A stretch of DNA of 64,000 nt, from contig CM049314.1 in assembly GCA_026874595.1 (NCBI GenBank), forward strand, positions 24,315,729-24,379,728, written 5' to 3'. The notes under the pieces are model-generated. The model made no database searches. It worked only from the letters and a program-made list of their open reading frames with translations, and was not told the origin of the DNA. Below, in pieces: positions 15,101 through 26,084 of the stretch (within the stretch, counting starts at the first letter, position 1; every line of letters starts with the position of its first letter). This DNA is from Sipunculus nudus (lineage: Eukaryota; Annelida; Sipuncula; Golfingiida; Sipunculidae). A program made the position numbers and the translations under genes.

Positions 15101-16160
15101 TAAGTATTACAAATGACCTCATGAACTACCGTTAATTACATCAACAGTTTATAAAGTAATTGTTTTGTTGAAGGGAGGGAGACATGAGCTCCATTTAGCA
15201 ATATTACTTTGGGCTTATTGTCCATTTTGTATAACAGATCCACGATCTAATGATAATGACTCCGTAAAACCTTTTTGTGTGACCTTCCTTCATGTACATA
15301 TTTTGAAAAAATGTATACACATAGGCCTAAACCGGTATCTAATACCACGTGCGGGTGACTAGTTAAAACACTGGTTGTTGCCTTTAATACATATTTTTAT
15401 AAATACGTGTCCAGTACTTCAGTTTGATAATGAAATTTCGTCACGACTGACCTACATCAATTGTTAGCGTACTTCAGATATGGAGATCAGCAGAGATCTA
15501 TATATCATCGTAATCGTTTGTTATATTGTCGACAGATGGTCCAAGGAGAAGGCTATGAAATATTTGGTGGACAGAGTGGCCATGGCGGAGCATCAGCTTG
15601 AACAGGAAGTTTACCGTTACGTGTCGTACCCGGGCCAGGCATGTTCATACAAAATAGGAGAGATCGAAATAATGAGACTCAGAAAGGAGGCCAGAGAAAA
15701 ACTTGGTGAGCCACCGGATATAAAGTTATTTACTTACTCGCGCTATCGTTTCAATTTCAGCTTTGATGATATGCAGACAATATACATATGACACCATCTT
15801 CCTAATTTTTCATGCGCTAATGTAACACTTTGACTCTATTTCCCTTTAGTACACATATCGGGTTGTTTTAAGCCCATAGACACTAATTGCTTAAATGGCC
15901 AAACGCGGCCAACAGTCAAGGGCTTTTTAGGGTAACATACTGCGAGACGTTGAAGACGGGGTTAAAATAGCAGTATATACTATTTTTAGAACAAGAAATA
16001 TTCTTCAACCATCCTGTTACAACAATACCGATAAGGCTATACACCGGAATATAATTTAAGATTAACGTTGCACCGCTATTAATGAACAGATGACGCTGCC
16101 ACCAGATGGTGCCAAACGAAATTAATCCAAGCCTGCCTACGGTGAAAACATTCCGTTCTT

Positions 16161-16202
<42 letters not shown>

Positions 16203-18153
16203 CTTGTATATAATAAGTAACAAGTCCCTCAACATCGTCATTTTCTTACAGCCATTTGTCAGTTCCTTCCGGAGTCTGACTCCTGGGTTTATATGCAGAC
16301 GAGATAAAAATTATACCGGCAACACAGCAAAGTTAAACCTATATTGACCGCCGAACAATATGTTATAACCAGGAGGAGATGATTTTGATTTATAGGGGGA
16401 CTGTTCGTCGATTATGCCTGGATGGCTTAATTTTAATGACACCCCAAGCGAAACTGGATTTGCTGTCTCCCAATGGAAGTCCATATTGGTGACGAACCGT
16501 GCTTGTATTTCATACTATTAAAAAAGCGTCCCCGCAACCCCTGAGCGAAAGATGGATTTCAAATTAGTGCCTTTAAATGAAAATAAAACTTGAGTTATTC
16601 CTTGGAATATTTTTCTTTGAAAAATACCCCAGGACATCGTAGTATTGCTGTCCTTGACTATAGACACAACGAACAACAACCATGGCCTCCCATGCAGTAT
16701 GTTAATTCACTGACACCTTTCAGGGAAAGGTCGCTATCTACTGTGACGACACGACTCGCACTCCAGAGATGGCCATATGGTCACATGCTAAATCATTTTG
16801 TAAACAAATATGCTATGAATACCTATAAAACAAATAAACCGCATTTATTTTCGATTTGATTTACATCAAAATTTAATCACTTGGTGATTTTTACAATACC
16901 AACAAATATAATAATTTTTATGATAATGATATCCGTTATTCCGATATTACAGAAACGAGTAAAAAAGGTGTTAAGTATATAGTCAATATACAGAAAGAGG
17001 AAATGAGAACAGCTAACGATCGCTACTGATTAAGACAGCTACAATTAATTTTGTAATTTTTATCATTTCGCGGTAGTATAAAAATACATACCTTGAGCAA
17101 TGTATTTTTTCTTGTATTCATTGGATTGGAAAAAGGTGTAACCTGCTCTACGAGGGTTTGAACTTGATTCTAAAATTAGAATTTTTCTCCTATTAAATTA
17201 AGATTAATATCAAACAATTAATTAACACTTCCACCTGAACCGTGTACAGATTAACAAAAAGAAGTAAAACAAATAATATATTTACGTCTCCTTTCTAGAT
17301 TTGGCAGATTTTAATTGGTTTACGGCTTCTTTCTTGGTCTTAATATCCATCCCTTTACAAACTTCAAAGCAACCCATTCATAACTCTGCATGGAGATATT
17401 TTATGCAAAGATAAATAAACATGGAGACAGAAGGACCGACAACCAAGGTTGATAACATAAAATTCACCAGTGTTGACCGAGGTACTAGTCACAAAATGAC
17501 ACAGTGCGTGTGAGTCATGACCCAATTTTGCCATCAGTTAGGGGTATATAATAGGGATGAAACGGACCTTGGGACCCAACAGATATTAACAGACTCGGAC
17601 TTGGGTACTCGTTACCATAGCTCAAATCTACGATTGAACATTTTAATTTAACAAAACAATTCTTTCTCTATAATGTGGTGCTCGCATACAGAAAGGTAAC
17701 ACATATTACATTTAACCAGGTATTGCATTTTAAGGGATGCAATCACTGTTATGACATTTCAATGTGCAAGAACATCTTATTTTCATTGATAAGAACCAAA
17801 TAAGGTTTTCAGGCATAATAAAAAATGCAAGGAATACAAGAGCTCTCAAGTCCTTATTTCAAATTCACGGCAATAATCAATTGACTCCAATATATATTTT
17901 TTCAGAACTGAACGATATATTACTCCATTTATTTGCAGGAGACAAATTTGATGTAGTAAGTTTCAACGACGTCGTGTTGATGTCAGGAAAAGCACCCCTC
18001 ACTGTAGTAGAAAGAGCCGTACATGCCTATATAAGGGACAATCTGATACCGTCACCAGTGCTATCTACAGGAACCAGATGTACGATTAGTGTCAGACTAG
18101 TCTACTTGCTGGTGGGGGTGGCAGCATTAATAATGAGTGTTGGATGGAAGTAA
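481..18153 (+). CDS. DUF885-family protein, 3' eleven coding exons (5' incomplete)
   Basis: Coding exons are 481-565, 4460-4627, 5433-5525, 5801-5895, 6357-6443, 7112-7172, 7649-7756, 14343-14410, 14949-15020, 15536-15705 and 17939-18153 (stop TAA). All junctions are GT-AG and phases match throughout, giving about 406 residues. Family-typical segments include YKACLDYH, the HEGNPGHH motif in exon 6 (7143-7166), YVEGWALYAEFLGEELDLY across exons 7-8, and ACRLVVDTGIH in exon 9. HExxPGHH and the later Glu of VEGWALYAE resemble zinc ligands of the HExxH metallopeptidase type, so a metallohydrolase is a reasonable inference; the substrate is unknown. The last about 20 residues (VRLVYLLVGVAALIMSVGWK) form a hydrophobic segment, suggesting a tail anchor or GPI-type signal. 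Complete family members are roughly 550-600 residues, so about 150-200 N-terminal residues are outside the window. Intron 7 (7757-14342) is swollen by nested repeats. Confidence 0.93.
797..2696 (+). mobile_element. GTATCCCCAGACAAAG-family Helentron-like element (nested)
   Basis: It begins with a degraded copy of the GTATCCCC...GGGATAC hairpin, has a GCC-rich tract at about 1317-1333, and ends ATCTAG before TTT at 2696. The host repeat resumes exactly at TTTAAAAGTTGATAC, matching uninterrupted host copies near 11144 and 13331. Its body has the recurring TATCTC..GAA, AAATTTGGCA and GGTGGCGCCA phrases. Its 3' part (G-run plus GCATAAAATATCTAG) looks more like the ATGCCCCC family, so it may be chimeric. 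Confidence 0.7.
830..1306 (-). mobile_element. TTAA-flanked MITE, copy 1
   Basis: The right terminus is GGTGATTGGGCCCCT followed by TTAA (1307-1310); the left terminus is AGGTGCCCAT after a decayed GTAA. It is the reverse orientation of the copy at 7925-8396, with which it shares the internal ATTTCTGGCTTCCTCTGTGT-like segment. TTAA duplications suggest a piggyBac- or Kolobok-type mobiliser. No coding capacity is seen. Confidence 0.7.
3327..4459. other. intron 1 remainder of the DUF885 gene, no feature recognised
   Basis: AT-rich intronic sequence. No exon, conserved repeat boundary or RNA gene is recognised here. Small ORFs in the region have no family resemblance. Confidence 0.5.
4846..4866. 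repeat. (AT)n microsatellite
   Basis: Uninterrupted TA dinucleotides in intron 2 of the DUF885 gene. Confidence 0.9.
6070..6131. repeat. (AT)n microsatellite
   Basis: About 62 bp of TA dinucleotides with a single interruption, in intron 4 of the DUF885 gene. Confidence 0.9.
7925..8396 (+). mobile_element. TTAA-flanked MITE, copy 2 (best preserved)
   Basis: The left end AGGGGCCCAATCACC and right end GGTGATTGGGCACCT are near-perfect inverted repeats. They are flanked directly by TTAA at 7921-7924 and 8397-8400. The element is 472 bp and non-coding, in intron 7 of the DUF885 gene. The TTAA duplication is the signature of piggyBac- and Kolobok-like transposition. Confidence 0.85.
8544..10956 (+). 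mobile_element. TAGCTCAGCTGAC-family Helentron-like element, full length
   Basis: The 5' hairpin TTAGCTCAGCTGACTTTCAG... is followed by a (TCCG)n tract with CCGGCCGG palindromes at 8600-8640. Central tandem units (about 8780-9400) carry AGGTCAAAGGTCA and AAGGTCAAGGTCA motifs. The 3' end has an inverted copy of the 5' terminus (GCAGCTGAGC), then the perfect hairpin TGACCCATGGGTCA and CTTG before TTTT. A shorter relative at 49262-50775 shares the 3' kilobase but lacks most of the central tandem units. Confidence 0.8.
10957..13989 (+). mobile_element. TAGCTCAGCTGAC-family element lacking its 5' end, with internal tandem units
   Basis: It abuts the preceding element and has no 5' hairpin. It contains four or five internal units of about 250-350 bp, each running GGGCACAAATCGTAACCACT, TGATACAAAAGCTCAAG, a TTGATCATGG phrase, then a GGTGGCGCCACCT-like site. 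It ends CAGCTGAGCGTCATGGCCCA / GGCCACTTG before T. The element at 11633-12795 is inserted in one of its T-runs. It could be a recombined tandem of two family members. Confidence 0.65.
11633..12795 (+). mobile_element. ATGCCCCCGCC-family HINE-like element with 179-bp tandem units
   Basis: The 5' end ATGCCCCCGCCAC pairs with GTGGCCGGGGCAT as a hairpin, followed by a TCCG-rich tract (about 11676-11710). Six central units start near 11748, 11927, 12105, 12247, 12426 and 12605, about 179 bp apart except one shortened to about 142. The 3' end has GGCGGGGGCAT, the inverse of the 5' terminus, then the perfect hairpin GTGTCG-TTC-CGACAC and ATCTAG before TTT. It interrupts a T-run of the surrounding repeat, whose uninterrupted form is seen at about 11270-11305. 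Confidence 0.85.
15706..17938. other. intron 10 of the DUF885 gene
   Basis: Non-coding apart from flanking exons. It holds a (CT)n microsatellite at about 16165-16197. No mobile-element termini were recognised. Confidence 0.6.
16165..16197. repeat. (CT)n microsatellite
   Basis: About 33 bp of uninterrupted CT dinucleotides. Confidence 0.9.
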
Positions 18154-21100
18154 AAGTGTTCGCCTTAAATGGACCAAGTGCCTTATAATATTCCAAACCA
18201 CGTCAGTGGAAACACCCAAAGAAGGAAAACCATGAATAATTACGTCATAAACAACAAGAACCATTAAAAACTTCACCACAATGCATGGCTTTTCCGTTCG
18301 TGGCGGGAACCTGACTTCTGACCTCTTCATGTATGGTTTGACCAATGGGAGAGCATGGACTCTGTACACTGACCAATCGTGTTTCCTGCTACTTTACACC
18401 AGGCTTCATTCATGCAGCCGACATATTTGCTCAAACTATCTTTACCGTGGGTATATTACATGTAATCGACAGGAACCCTTCAGGATATATTAATTTATTA
18501 AAATATAACGGACTTCAGTCTCTAGCAACCGGGAGAACGCAGAACGCAGATCTGTTAGTTAGGGAGAGTTCAACATGTTCGACCTACATTTTCTTTGTAG
18601 AAACACTTTGGAAAAAAATACTGTTCTATGAAACGGCCCTTTTAAACTTAAATATGCATATATATACATATATACTTTTCACTTTTGAGAGACGGGGAGG
18701 GCAGGGGTAGTGGCATTTGAAAGAAATTTCCACTGATATTATGTATTATATTGAAAGCCAAAATAATTATCGTATATCATTTATGTATTCCGTTATTACA
18801 CGAAAATGATGTTCAGGTTACAGGAGTCGCATTGAAGAAAATCTTAGGTGTTTATAAATTGACCGTCCCAGATTTTACTTATGAATAGTAATGTATTATA
18901 GCACTATATCATTCATTACTCCATTTATAGGAGTGTATATATCTCAACTCAGGTTAATTTTGTAAAAAGATTTTGCTCCTGCGATGCATAGTCAAAATTT
19001 AAATGTTGATTTCCATTAAACGTCATGGGACCCATATCATATTCTCAAAAAAAATACGTAGGACAAAGTCTTTTATCTTTAAAAAGATTGATGAATAGTT
19101 AATACTTCGTGGAAATGAAATGTCGCACAGGTATGCTTACCCTAATGAAAATTTGAGGGGCTCTTATCTCTTCGAGCTTCCGAGCTACAGATATATGATC
19201 CTTGGTCAGTCCGACCAACTGTTAATGGGGCACAAATCGTAGCCATTGTGTCTAGGAATTTATAACTGAGAATCTAGAGAGGTCCTGCATGGTAAGAAGA
19301 ATGTCACGTTGACCTGTATGTTGCGAGCTTTTTGGCAAAACACGATTTTGACTACCAAGAATGCAGATGTTTCTTTGTATTTATGATCGTTGAACAAAAT
19401 TTTTGTATTGGGTTATACAATATTAATATTGTTTCTCATATATACTATAAAATCTGACGCCATGGCGTGGAAAATGTTGACTGACTGGCCCAGCCATTCC
19501 TTCATATATTACAAAAAGTTGTTAAGAATAATTCAAGTATTGGTCCAATTGGAGTAAAATGTCATGCACAAGCTTCAGTGTCTCAATCATTAATCAATCG
19601 ATTGGCTTTAAAAATGCTATAAATGAATATATAATGTGAATGACAGTATCAATAACATAAATCTAATAATAATGGCTCCACCTACATTTTCAATTTTGAC
19701 GAATGTTTTTTACTGGGAACAAATATAGCAGTAATGTGACAGTGAAAGGATATCTTGCATTCATAACAATTAAGGTTGAAATAATCTTCCACATTTACCC
19801 TTTTAATCCTGTAAACGTACAAAGATTGAACAGGACTGACCAACTTAAATCTTCAGAAGGATCAAACATTTGTAAAATTACACAACAAAACTCCAATATC
19901 TCAATAATTTATTCATGGAATGGCTTGATTTACATTTTTATTTTTTTAATGCTCATTTTTATTTCCAGACAGCAATGTGGCCACTGCTAAAGGAGTGTGT
20001 CCAAACCGATTCTCCACAAATATGACAAAGAGCTGCGTAATCTGACAGTGATCGGTGCATTAAATCTGCATGAAAATGAGACAACTGTACATGAAGCCAT
20101 GAAACTTGACATATTCCAAAATCATGAGAGGCACAAAATTTCATATAAAATTTAGGTAATTATAGACTTGCGTTCGTCGGTTCGTTAATCTGTTAGTAAC
20201 TTAACGCAAAAAATACTGATGTTGATGAAATTTTATGGAAGGATATAGTGACATATCCAGGGATCAATTCATTATATTTTGGAGATAATCTGGACTACCA
20301 TGATATATGTTTCAACTGAGTCTTAATAATATACCATTGTCACATAGTGAGACCTTTTGTTCAAAGTTTGGGTATAAGAACAAGCATTTCATGCACCGGC
20401 CGGTCGAACCCTTCATGAAGCTTGATTTGTGCACGACGTACAAAGGCTTGCGACTACACACACATGTATATAGTTTAATTAATTTCTGCCAATTTGTCAA
20501 GAAGTCCTTCCTGCATTTTAAAGCTCTTCAGTTTGATGCTGAGAAGCCAGGATATGATTTTGTTGCCTTCTAGATAACCAATATTTATATAGGTATATAA
20601 CCTATGTGGCTAAACAACTTCGGGCCCTCAGGAAAAAAAGGATACGTGTCTATATGTATATGTGCCTGCTGTGTATGTGCTACATTTTATGTGTCGTTGA
20701 CCTTAATTTTATCCTTTGTCTGGACGTGTAATAAAAACGTACACAAAGTGGCAATTCTTATCTTTACTCATTAGACAAGTTTTCTGAACTATCAACTCCG
20801 AATCCAAAGAAATAACCCCAGGGTCATTCACCACTCGCAAAAGAACACCTTACATTATATATTTTTCTGGACATTACTCCAGATTTGCAAGATCCAGACT
20901 CTCACAAAAGGTCAGCATGCTGATGATTTTTAAAGAACACAGCCGGTAATCTTATGTCTGGCAATAAGCCCAAAGTAATTATAAAGCATGCCGTTGTTTT
21001 TCGCAAATGGCTTTACATTAAAAAATTAAAAATGACAATAGCATAGTTCGAATTAAGAAATGAAAATATCATAGCGAAATATTGATTTCTTGAACATGAA

Positions 21101-21420
21101 TATTAATTTTATTTTATTTCTTGGCCTGTTATGCACTTCAGTTTCACATTTCAAATTTGTGACCTTCACGGGATATTTAATAATTTATAGAAACCCTGTA
21201 CATGAAATCCTAGTTGTTTCCCGGTATATATGTTAGCCTATGCATATTGAAATAATATATGAAGTAGCACTTTTAATTTAGAAAAAAAATTATACATTTA
21301 GACATTTTTTGTCCAATACGGCTCTTTAGCCACCAGTTGTGACTCAAAGCTGCATTTGAATCGTGTTAATTAGAACATGCATTGTATCCACAGACTGCAA
21401 GTCAGGTATATCAGGTTTTA
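18154..21420. other. 3' flank of the DUF885 gene, degenerate repeats
   Basis: Probable 3' UTR followed by intergenic DNA. Segments such as GGGGCACAAATCGTAGCCAT near 19228 are decayed internal parts of the TAGCTCAGCTGAC family. No gene is recognised; the longer ORFs here (for example 18345-18710 and 20307-20573) have no family resemblance. Confidence 0.5.
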
Positions 21421-21700
21421 GTACAGTCGGGACGCCGCTGATAATCGGTCAAAATCCTTTTAGGCGTGATAGGCCTTACTCAAAACATATATAACGGAAC
21501 TCTTTCAAATTTACATGTGCACAGACATGTATGAGACGACAAAGCTTATGTAGAATGGTATCACGAACATTATCAGGGGAGTAGCCTTGATCAGGTCCTG
21601 ATGGGTTGAACCTCACACAAAACATCGTTGGAATGCGTATAAGCCAGGTTTTGACCTGTTTGGAATTTTCATTTTACTTATCACCATTTGCGTTCTCCAT
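21420..21700 (+). repeat. degenerate GTATCCCC-family fragment
   Basis: ACATGTGCACAGACATG, GACGACAAAGC, TATGTAGAATGG and GGGGAGTAGCCTTGA match, in order, the body of the element at 797-2696 (near 1390-1470). Neither terminus is seen. Confidence 0.5.
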
Positions 21701-22582
21701 ATGCCCAGGTTTATTTTTGGAGGGACCTTCTTCCAATAGATGGACGGCCTACCTGTTATGGCCAGGCATGACCAGGACACCGGAAAGTTTCCTAGTAAGC
21801 CGACGGCATAAACAAAATAGTGATGCCTGTCAGCCGATGATATGGAATAAATATTGATATGGGTGGGTCAGTGGAATCAATTTGGGTATTATATAATTGT
21901 TTCTGAGATTTCTAAGGGTTATTTCCAGATCCCAGTCCGCCCCTAGCCATTGTTGTTTTTCTCCATCCCTCTAACCTCGAGCTGGGACTTGATTGATTGA
22001 GGACAGCGTGTATCGACACACCAGTGGTCCTTAATCCCGCATCTCTGGGGGGGGGGGGGGTGTCAGGCTCCTTTACGGTTTAGCCTGGTGCTGCAGGGCA
22101 CCCGGTGGTTGTTGGGAGGAAGCACTGCAGGAGACTTGGTGATGGAAAGGCTTTGTACTGTCAGCAGGGCTTGCGCAACACTCGACTCTGTTTTTGCCGT
22201 AGCTGCATGGACAGCAGTAGCAGCTGAAAGCGAGGAATAAACATTCACTGCTACCAGACGTACACATACACTGGTATCTGTATCAACCCTTTTCCCACAA
22301 GTCGACAAAAAATCACTGAAACTAACTGAAAGTTTTAGGTGATATTAAATGTTTACATAATTCGAAATATATGCCTTTACCCATCATACTGCAAACGTCC
22401 AATGGCAATAAGACATGCAACAGGTCGAAGAATCAATAAGTTAACTATTTGCATTTCATTTATTATTACGTTTATTAATGCTCAGTGATAATTTGACATC
22501 TTAAGTATGGCTTTTTCTGTGGGGTGCAGATAGCTTATAGTTTCCGTCTCAAGGCGGCCCACTATCACTAAGGGGTGAAGGA

Positions 22583-23118
22583 TAGACTGGTACCCTGCTC
22601 TATTATGGCCCTCAGCCAAGCATAGAGACAGGCGTACAACGCCATCTTAAGTACTCCCAGTTGCAACTCCTGACTTACCTGTAGACTGGTTCCAACTCCT
22701 GCCCGGTTTTCCGTGAAGATTTCTTATAAAATTACTTTCTTTGGTTATTTAAAGTTTCCAAATATTGAAAATGAGATGTTGCACAAAAATTGACCGATGG
22801 ATGTATAGATGACACGATATACTGAATCTTTGATATTCCACTGTACGTGGCATGGATTTATTATCAATATCTATTAATCTAATCATAAATGTCACACGAA
22901 ATGTACAGCACACTTTTGACAACTTCTCTGAGCAAACGAAATGCTTATTTTTATCATATGTAATACATAATGGCGTTGGAACCAGTCTGCCGGGAGTACT
23001 TAAGGGCGTTGTACGCCCGTCTATATGGCCTAGAGCGACGGTGCCATTTATAGAGCGGGTTACCAGTCTATGATTGGCCTAGAGTAACGGTGCCATTAAT
23101 AGAGCGGGGTACCAGTAG
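22583..23118. mobile_element. MULE-like MITE, copy A, with duplicated right terminus
   Basis: The left terminus TAGACTGGTACCCTGCTC and right termini at 23070 (TTACCAGTCTA) and 23118 (GGGGTACCAGTAG) are long inverted repeats. The outer flanks share GGTGAAGGA (22574-22582 and 23119-23127), a 9-bp duplication typical of Mutator-like elements. The last about 48 bp repeat the terminus, so the right end is doubled. A second copy is at 38914-39451. Confidence 0.8.
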
Positions 23119-23254
23119 GGTGAAGGACTACATGGGAATCCTAAAATTGAGCACACAGATGCCACCTGTAGGGATAATTGTAAATTACTGGAACTGGACA
23201 GCTGGGCACATGAGGGGTCAACAGAGTAACAGTATAGGGGGACATGTACTTGGC

Positions 23255-23274
23255 GGGGGGGGGGGGGGGGGGGG
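23255..23274. repeat. G20 homopolymer
   Basis: Twenty consecutive G residues just right of MITE copy A. Length may be subject to sequencing error. Confidence 0.85.
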
Positions 23275-23332
23275 TATTTATGTAGTATCATAAATCTGTC
23301 TTAATTATAGGGACCTTCTCAGGTCTAAAATT

Positions 23333-23575
23333 GTCGGTGTAGTCAGTGAAGGTTAAAGGCCATTTCCGATATCTTACGTGTAGAGACATCAGTATAACTC
23401 ACTGTGGTCAATGAACGTTAAAGGGGTCATTTCCGATTTCTGACGTGTAGAGACATCAGTAACTCACTGTAGTCAGATAAGGTTAGAGGCCATTTCCAAT
23501 ATCTGAAGTGCAGAGCCATTAGTAACCCACTGTAGTCAATGAACATAAAAAGGGGCCGATATCTGACGTGTATTA
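23333..23575. repeat. about 72-bp tandem repeat, 3-4 units
   Basis: Units share CACTGTAGTCA, GTTAAAGG, CATTTCCGATATCT, ACGTGTAGAGACATCAGTAA. They are diverged from each other and non-coding. Confidence 0.7.
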
Positions 23576-23584
23576 AATAATCTC

Positions 23585-24030
23585 TTGAACCTTTTAATTA
23601 AAAGGAGCCGAAAAGCCCCAATCAAACGGTGCCCAAGCTGCTTGTGTTGTGTTTAAAACGTTGCGGCTCACCGATATGGCTACTGATCGTATTTAATAAA
23701 TGTCTAACAAGTACAAAGGGGTGAAAATCAGTTGAATTTTGCAAACGACAAAAGATGGCGTTGCTTCACATGGTACAAGCCGAGAGAAACTACGGACCTT
23801 CTAACTCCTGCACTTGCATGCCCATATCAACCTCTCCGTGACATTATTTTTTTTGTCAACATAAACACGCCTGCATTGTTTCCTAAAAGTTTGTAGATAA
23901 ACAAACATCCTTCACAGGGACGTCGTGAGATATTTTCTTGGTAGCAATTACCAATTAAGAGTTCAGTCATATACGTTCTTATAATAAGTCAGAAATCACA
24001 TTGATTCTACTAGTCATTTAGATGAATATC
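23585..24030 (+). repeat. diverged relative of the TTAA-flanked MITE
   Basis: Starts AAAAGGAGCCGAAAAGCCCC and shares phrases with the copies at 7925 and 32556 (GCTTGTGTTGTGTTTA, TTTGTAGATAAACAAA, AGTCAGAAATCACATTGATTCTAC). Ends are not clear. Confidence 0.4.
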
Positions 24031-25780
24031 CGAGTTTAAAACTACCTTCACGGTCGACTACAGAATATTAGAAAAGTCTGTATATGCAACATTGTTGTAA
24101 AGTCGGGTGTTTTATGTCTGGAAAAACAACAGACAAATAGAGATGGATCCTGACCATGATTCGCATATTTATTTTATAATTCCTCCCCAAAGTCAGCTTT
24201 ATTTACTTCACCTTTCGCATCCTTAAAGAAATTACATCAGTACTTATTAATTTTTCAAACATGTCTCGGACACACCTACACACTCCTATACACAAACATA
24301 TATCCGGTCAATCACAAAGAGCAACATGTACATAGTTGTCTTAAATCCCAAGAAATATATTTAATCCGTATACAGGGGACTAATGGGAATTCCCAACCAT
24401 CATCTCCCCATTAGACACTACAAAACGTTAAGTGGAGACAGACAGAAATGACAGAAATTGAGGTCTTCTTGTACAGAGCCTTTCTCAAGAAAAGCTGCTG
24501 CATGTATAGGCCTGAAAATCTAGGTGATCGAAGATATCGGACAGCTTTGTCTTGTGCCGGAGACTACGGGCGCTATATATCTGTAATTCGTTTCTTTCTT
24601 GTTTGTGCCATTTAATACTTCGGTCACTACCATTTGAGATAAGTTGATTTGAGAATAAATAAATTCATAAAATCGTATTAAAAAGATAACTGTCAACAGA
24701 TGAGTTTTCAGCAAGGTGTCGGTTTATAGTTCCCGGATTGTTGACGCGTAGCCTAGTCGTGAAAGTTCTTTTTGAATAACTTGGGAACTCCATATTTCAT
24801 TATTTGAAATAGAGGATGCGCTGGGTGATTAGAATCTTTAACTATAGCATTCGCTTTCTTTAGCAATCTCTTTTGGTAAATCGATTCAAGGGATGGTAAA
24901 TTTGACAACAGTGTGATCGATACAGAGATATGTTATCCATAATGTTCACTTGCATACTTTAGACATACATTAAAGGAGAAAGCCTATTTAAATCCTGGTC
25001 ATGACATTTAATATGAGAGTGACCTATGGTCTTTGACTAAACCGGACAGATGGGGAAATTCGCAAACCAGTAGGTGTCTCAAGAAGGGGTAGATGGATTG
25101 TTCTAAAAATCAGTATGTGAGATATTGGTCAGTTAACTGTTGGGGATAAAAGGAGACCAAGACTTTGATCTTCGCAGTCAAATCATCCGAAATACAGAAT
25201 TATATACAATTAGTCTATTAACCTCCCTTCGGTACAGGTATATGTACTCTAATTTTCATTAAATGAACAATTGAAACTATAACCTGGTTCAGCCATAATG
25301 TTGCACATTTAAATATTTTATTACATCAAGAAACCGGATAAAATGTGTATTTCGTTAATTGTCGGGTTATTTTGGATAACTTTGGAATTGATTCCACAGA
25401 GAAATAATTAAAAGTAAAGGGTCAAGTTTTGTGTTTGCTTCAATTTGGAGGTCGACAATTGGTTAGACAAAGTTTTTTCTTCAAATTGTTCACTATTGCT
25501 TGATCCTAACCATTTGTTAGGCATAGATGAAGTGTAATAAAGCTAAAAAAAAAACATAATTTGACAGTATTAATATGCAAGTAGAATATGGGTAGTCGAC
25601 ATCCGTCTACGTGTAGGCCTATCAGCCATATCATGGGTATGGGTAAAGTAAGGTATGGAATGTTCCTGACATGATTTCTCATATATGTGCAATTTTCAAC
25701 AATAACAGATCTACAGATGGATACACCATGCAAAAATTTCTGACCGAGACACCAACCACTACTGAGAAAAGTGCATCAAT
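24031..25780. other. intergenic, decayed repeat fragments
   Basis: Only fragments similar to the GTATCCCC-family body are recognised, for example near 24525-24620 and 24960-25030. No gene is seen. Confidence 0.4.
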
Positions 25781-25799
25781 GTATTCTATAAAAAACAGA

Positions 25800-26040
25800 A
25801 CAACAGGTGGCGCCACCTATCTGGTCTACGAGAAAATTCCCAAAAGATGGATGAACATGCCAAATTTCAGACCAATACATTGAATCACTCCCGAGATACG
25901 AGTAATGTTTACTAAAAGGAAACATACGGATAGACGCCACACGAAAACGATTGCAGCTGGTGCCACCAGTCTTGAATACGAGATGAAAGTATCCAAGACC
26001 ATTGGACAAAATTAGTCGAATACGTTGAACCAATCATTCT
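25800..26040 (-). repeat. fragment with GGTGGCGCCACCT and gated phrases of the HINE families
   Basis: Read on the minus strand, it carries the phrases TATCTCGGGAGTGATTCAA, GGTCTGAAATTTGGCATG and a GGTGGCGCCACCT palindrome at about 25806-25818. The same series is on the plus strand near 2140-2240. Confidence 0.55.
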
Positions 26041-26084
26041 AAGACGAACAGATGGCAAAAACATGGATGGACGCCACACAAAAA

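Noticed and set aside
15480-15791. 103-codon ORF as an independent gene
   Set aside because: Its middle is exon 10 of the DUF885 gene (15536-15705); both ends read into introns past clear AG and GT splice sites.
16590-16859. 89-codon ORF in the last intron of the DUF885 gene
   Set aside because: No family resemblance and not needed for a continuous, in-phase exon chain.
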